From an uncultured Selenomonas sp. (lineage in GTDB: Bacteria > Bacillota > Negativicutes > Selenomonadales > Selenomonadaceae): DNA of 6,298 nucleotides. The stretch covers positions 1-6,298 of the forward strand of contig CAMURM010000106.1 of NCBI GenBank assembly GCA_947097535.1, written 5' to 3'. Both the position numbers and the translations under genes were made by a program. How positions within the stretch are numbered: position 1 is the first letter of the stretch; each line of letters begins with the position of its first letter. A model generated the notes under the pieces. The model saw only the letters and a program-made list of their open reading frames with translations. It made no database searches and had not been told where the DNA came from. Below are positions 5,838-6,298 of this stretch, piece after piece.

Positions 5838-5866
5838 ATTATAAAACATCTCCTATAAGTTGTCAA
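5838..5866 (-). promoter_or_regulatory. Consensus promoter of the putative structured RNA
   Basis: On the minus strand, -35 TTGACA (5866-5861), a 17-base spacer and -10 TATAAT (5843-5838), both exact. An A+T-rich run upstream (about 5867-5895) could act as an UP element. The predicted start is near 5831. No substantial open reading frame follows on this strand. Confidence 0.85.
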
Positions 5867-5902
5867 TAATATTTTGAAAAATCTTGAAATATTTTCCGTC
5901 AA

Positions 5903-5926
5903 GGCAGATTGCAATAGCAATCCGCC
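5903..5926 (-). terminator. Hairpin after the ABC ATPase gene, possible terminator
   Basis: On the minus strand, GGCGGATTGC (5926-5917) pairs with GCAATCTGCC (5912-5903) through 10 pairs, including one G-U wobble that would be an A-C mismatch on the other strand; the loop is TATT. It lies 48 bases after the ATPase stop and 37 bases before the RNA promoter. The following TTGACGG is a poor T tract, so termination may be weak and some read-through into the RNA gene is possible. Confidence 0.45.
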
Positions 5927-5973
5927 CCAAAACTGCATGGATAGGCTCTTTTTTCGGATCGGTTCATTTGTAC

Positions 5974-6298
5974 TCAGGGAATCGCCTCAAGCGGAATCAC
6001 ATGCGGCACGCTCTGTTCATCGACATAAACTTTCGTTTTTACACGGTATACCTCTTCCATCATGGACTCCGTGAAAATCTCCTGCGGCCTTCCCTGCGCG
6101 TACACTTCTCCCTTCTGTAAAACGATAATCTCATCGGCAAATTTCGCAGCCAAATCGAGATGGTGCAGAGTGACCAATGTCGTAAATTGATTTTCTTGCG
6201 TCAGTCTTTTCAGCAAGGTCAACAGCTTGAACTGCTTGTGCAGATCCAGCGCACTGGTAGGTTCATCGAGCAGCAATACCGTAGGTTCCCTTACCAGT
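5974..6298 (-). CDS. ABC transporter ATP-binding protein, FepC/FecE/BtuD type (C-terminal part only)
   Basis: The last 107 codons of a cytosolic ATPase subunit; its start, Walker A motif and signature motif lie beyond the right edge. Visible parts are Walker B with the catalytic glutamate (TVLLLDEPTSALD), the D-loop (SALD), and the H-loop histidine in TLVTLHHLDLAAKFADEIIVL. The tail GEVYAQGRPQEIFTESMMEEVYRV is typical of ATPases that energise uptake of iron-siderophore, heme or cobalamin (usually HDLNLAARYAD... at the H-loop; here HHLDLA). The substrate-binding and permease partners would lie to the right. It is visibly richer in A+T and uses less biased codons than the other genes in the window, which may mean later acquisition or lower expression. 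The family is firm; the substrate is not determined. Confidence 0.85.
   Translation of the reverse strand, partial: LVREPTVLLLDEPTSALDLHKQFKLLTLLKRLTQENQFTTLVTLHHLDLAAKFADEIIVLQKGEVYAQGRPQEIFTESMMEEVYRVKTKVYVDEQSVPHVIPLEAIP

Noticed and set aside
5348..5869. Plus-strand open reading frame of 173 codons
   Set aside because: It has no ribosome site, unusual codon use unlike the YitT-family gene, low-complexity Arg/Pro/Cys/Ser-rich content and no recognisable domain. It runs antisense to the promoter, hairpins and terminator of the putative RNA, ending within the promoter itself.

Overview
The window looks like a chromosomal segment of a GC-rich, Gram-negative-staining Firmicute of the class Negativicutes, with a Selenomonas- or Mitsuokella-like organism the best guess. 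The basis is the strong C/G bias at third codon positions, Firmicutes-style AGGAGG ribosome sites, sigma-A-type promoters with 17-base spacers, and an adjacent NirJ1/NirJ2 radical SAM pair. This assignment is an inference from the sequence; no database search was possible.

Layout, left to right. (1) Positions 1-925, minus strand: a Cof-type HAD phosphatase followed by the start of a PHP-domain phosphoesterase that runs off the left edge. The two are tightly coupled. (2) 1017-4046, minus strand: a three-gene unit, tetR-type regulator > nirJ1 > nirJ2. It starts at a good promoter (TTTAAA-17-TATAAT) that carries two near-identical palindromes and ends at a GC-rich rho-independent terminator. The two radical SAM/SPASM proteins match the families associated with alternative heme or heme d1 synthesis. 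The first gene is probably an autorepressor of the unit. (3) 4098-4276, minus strand: tRNA-Arg(ACG) with its own promoter and terminator. (4) 4285-5218, plus strand: a YitT-family (DUF161 + DUF2179) membrane protein, whose promoter stands back to back with the tRNA promoter. (5) 5232-5866, minus strand: about 600 bases with no credible protein gene. It has an exact-consensus promoter (TTGACA-17-TATAAT), several hairpins whose wobble pairs work only on the minus strand, and a 19-bp terminator hairpin. I interpret it as a large structured non-coding RNA gene of unrecognised class. (6) 5974-6298, minus strand: the C-terminal third or so of an iron/cobalamin-type ABC transporter ATPase, visibly richer in A+T than the other genes.

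How the parts may work together: the TetR protein probably senses a ligand, possibly a tetrapyrrole or a related compound, and represses its own operon with the two radical SAM enzymes. The ABC ATPase at the right edge belongs to a family that imports iron-siderophore, heme or cobalamin, so a loose iron/tetrapyrrole theme is possible but not shown. The large RNA gene is the most unusual item in the window.
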